The notes below the pieces were generated by a model. That model searched no databases. It saw nothing but the letters and a program-made list of their open reading frames with translations, and was not told the DNA's origin. From Shewanella surugensis (lineage in GTDB: Bacteria > Pseudomonadota > Gammaproteobacteria > Enterobacterales > Shewanellaceae), in assembly GCF_023284005.1 (NCBI RefSeq), contig NZ_JAKIKS010000023.1, positions 1-57,050 on the forward strand: 57,050 nt of DNA, in the 5' to 3' direction. The translations under genes and the position numbers were made by a program. Shown here one piece after another: positions 56,437-57,050 of this stretch (within the stretch, counting starts at the first letter, position 1; every line of letters begins with the position of its first letter).

Positions 56437-56862
56437 ATGCCTATGCGCCACTGTCGATATTGCAACCAAAGCTATGATGAAAAAGAGACTCGCAGTCCTC
56501 ATTGCACGACTCATAACAGTGATAACCATCTCAGCCATGAAGAAGCAACACTCCCCGACAATAAGAAAAAAACAACTCCCTATCCCAGCAAAAATATGAC
56601 CCCTATGCTCGCCTTAGGCATTTTCTTTTTTCCCATTATTTTTGCCTGGCTCACATTACAAAAAGGCTACAGTGATTTAAGTAAAACCTTAGCGTTAAGC
56701 TGGCTAGGCGTATTTATTCTTGCAATGCTAATTAATCTTTCCGTCGTTAATGCCACTCATATAAAACACCCAACGTTACTTCAACAATCCCACCCTGTCA
56801 TTACTCCAATAAAAACGAATAAAAACATAGATAAAAACCAATCACGAATGGAACTAAAATAA
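56437..56862 (+). CDS. Zinc-ribbon-like membrane protein (141 aa)
   Basis: The N-terminus has a zinc-ribbon-like cysteine and histidine cluster (HCRYCNQSYDEKETRSPHC, residues about 5-23), then a charged linker and two hydrophobic spans (about 55-76 and 86-106), with a Lys-rich tail. The second Met (residue 3) could be the real start. The function is unknown; similar short zinc-ribbon/transmembrane proteins are common and not characterised. Its stop overlaps the ATG of the next remnant as TAATG. Confidence 0.65.
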   Translation: MPMRHCRYCNQSYDEKETRSPHCTTHNSDNHLSHEEATLPDNKKKTTPYPSKNMTPMLALGIFFFPIIFAWLTLQKGYSDLSKTLALSWLGVFILAMLINLSVVNATHIKHPTLLQQSHPVITPIKTNKNIDKNQSRMELK

Positions 56863-56972
56863 TGGCGGATAGGCTCACTGGACATCACTTTGCCACACGT
56901 TCTGAAATTATTGCCCAACAAGGCATGGCCGCCACCTCCCCAGGGCGGGAGCATACTTTGTCGGATAATTAA
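56862..56972 (+). pseudogene. N-terminal stump of gamma-glutamyltransferase
   Basis: The 36-residue frame begins at an ATG that overlaps the preceding stop and encodes TGHHFATRSEIIAQQGMAATS, the conserved opening block of gamma-glutamyltransferases (GHHFATRSEVIA..GMVATSHPLA). After TS (about 56940) the similarity ends at once, and the frame stops at 56970-56972. The signal peptide is missing as well. The rest of the gene is not in the next 80 bases. Deletion or insertion at about 56940 would explain it. Confidence 0.7.
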
Positions 56973-57050
56973 CCAAAGAAAACTTTTGCCCTGTAATCAT
57001 CGTCCCAACTCGCCTTTTTTAGCTTATTTCGCTGACTTGGCGCACCGCAA

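Noticed and set aside
56940..57050. Group II intron or IS end right after the ggt stump
   Set aside because: On the minus strand GTGCGCC appears near the edge, but too little sequence is present and no intron domain or transposase can be seen.

Overview
The window looks like chromosomal DNA of a Shewanella-type gammaproteobacterium (Alteromonadales) with an AT-rich genome. The evidence is gene content and order: polA - Spot 42 - engB - cytochrome c4 - CsrC-like RNA - yihI - DUF2489 - hemN; kdkA/waaA next to a core-LPS glycosyltransferase block; two TetR genes - kbl - tdh; glpE-glpG; moaA/C/D/E with modABC; mutM and coaD. No species name can be given from sequence alone. Most of the window is ordinary core genome. 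The main accessory material is at the edges (an IS66-like end cutting an ATPase gene at the left, a gamma-glutamyltransferase stump at the right) and in a family of small inverted-repeat elements.

Layout. 1-1148: IS66-like end and 5'-truncated AAA ATPase. 1506-5958: PfkB sugar kinase, YeiH-type transporter, PqiA-like membrane protein followed by a duplicated copy of its own 3' end, and a DUF3391/HD-GYP c-di-GMP phosphodiesterase. 6238-7172: candidate preQ1 riboswitch and yhhQ, then a Fur-box-controlled RyhB small RNA. 7554-10814: small membrane-anchored protein, mutM, glutamine synthetase-family pseudogene, coaD and a RluA-like pseudouridine synthase. 10814-13705: ygiW - PepSY-like - response regulator - sensor kinase operon. 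13817-19228: modABC and moaE, moaD, moaC, moaA, interrupted by a 262-bp MITE. 19603-25771: ETF-ubiquinone oxidoreductase, YiiM-type MOSC protein, a kinase divergent from a nucleoside hydrolase, DUF333 lipoprotein and gltS. 26139-34606: DUF2986 gene and the LPS-core block. 35017-41248: TetR pair, kbl-tdh, glpEG, elbB. 41634-50169: polA to hemN. 50230-57050: add, a second MITE, DUF885 lipoprotein, pldB, and small poorly conserved genes with gene remnants.

The most rewarding content is non-coding. Four RNAs or riboswitches are recognisable by sequence and position (preQ1 candidate, RyhB, Spot 42, CsrC-like), and a fifth candidate small RNA sits directly after Spot 42, with its own possible promoter and a clear intrinsic terminator. 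An FNR-type box precedes hemN. The MITE family (262 and 311 bp copies plus a relic) has 23-bp terminal inverted repeats and TA at both ends. I found no convincing new multi-gene defence or metabolic system; the best undescribed candidate is the RNA at about 44797-44903.
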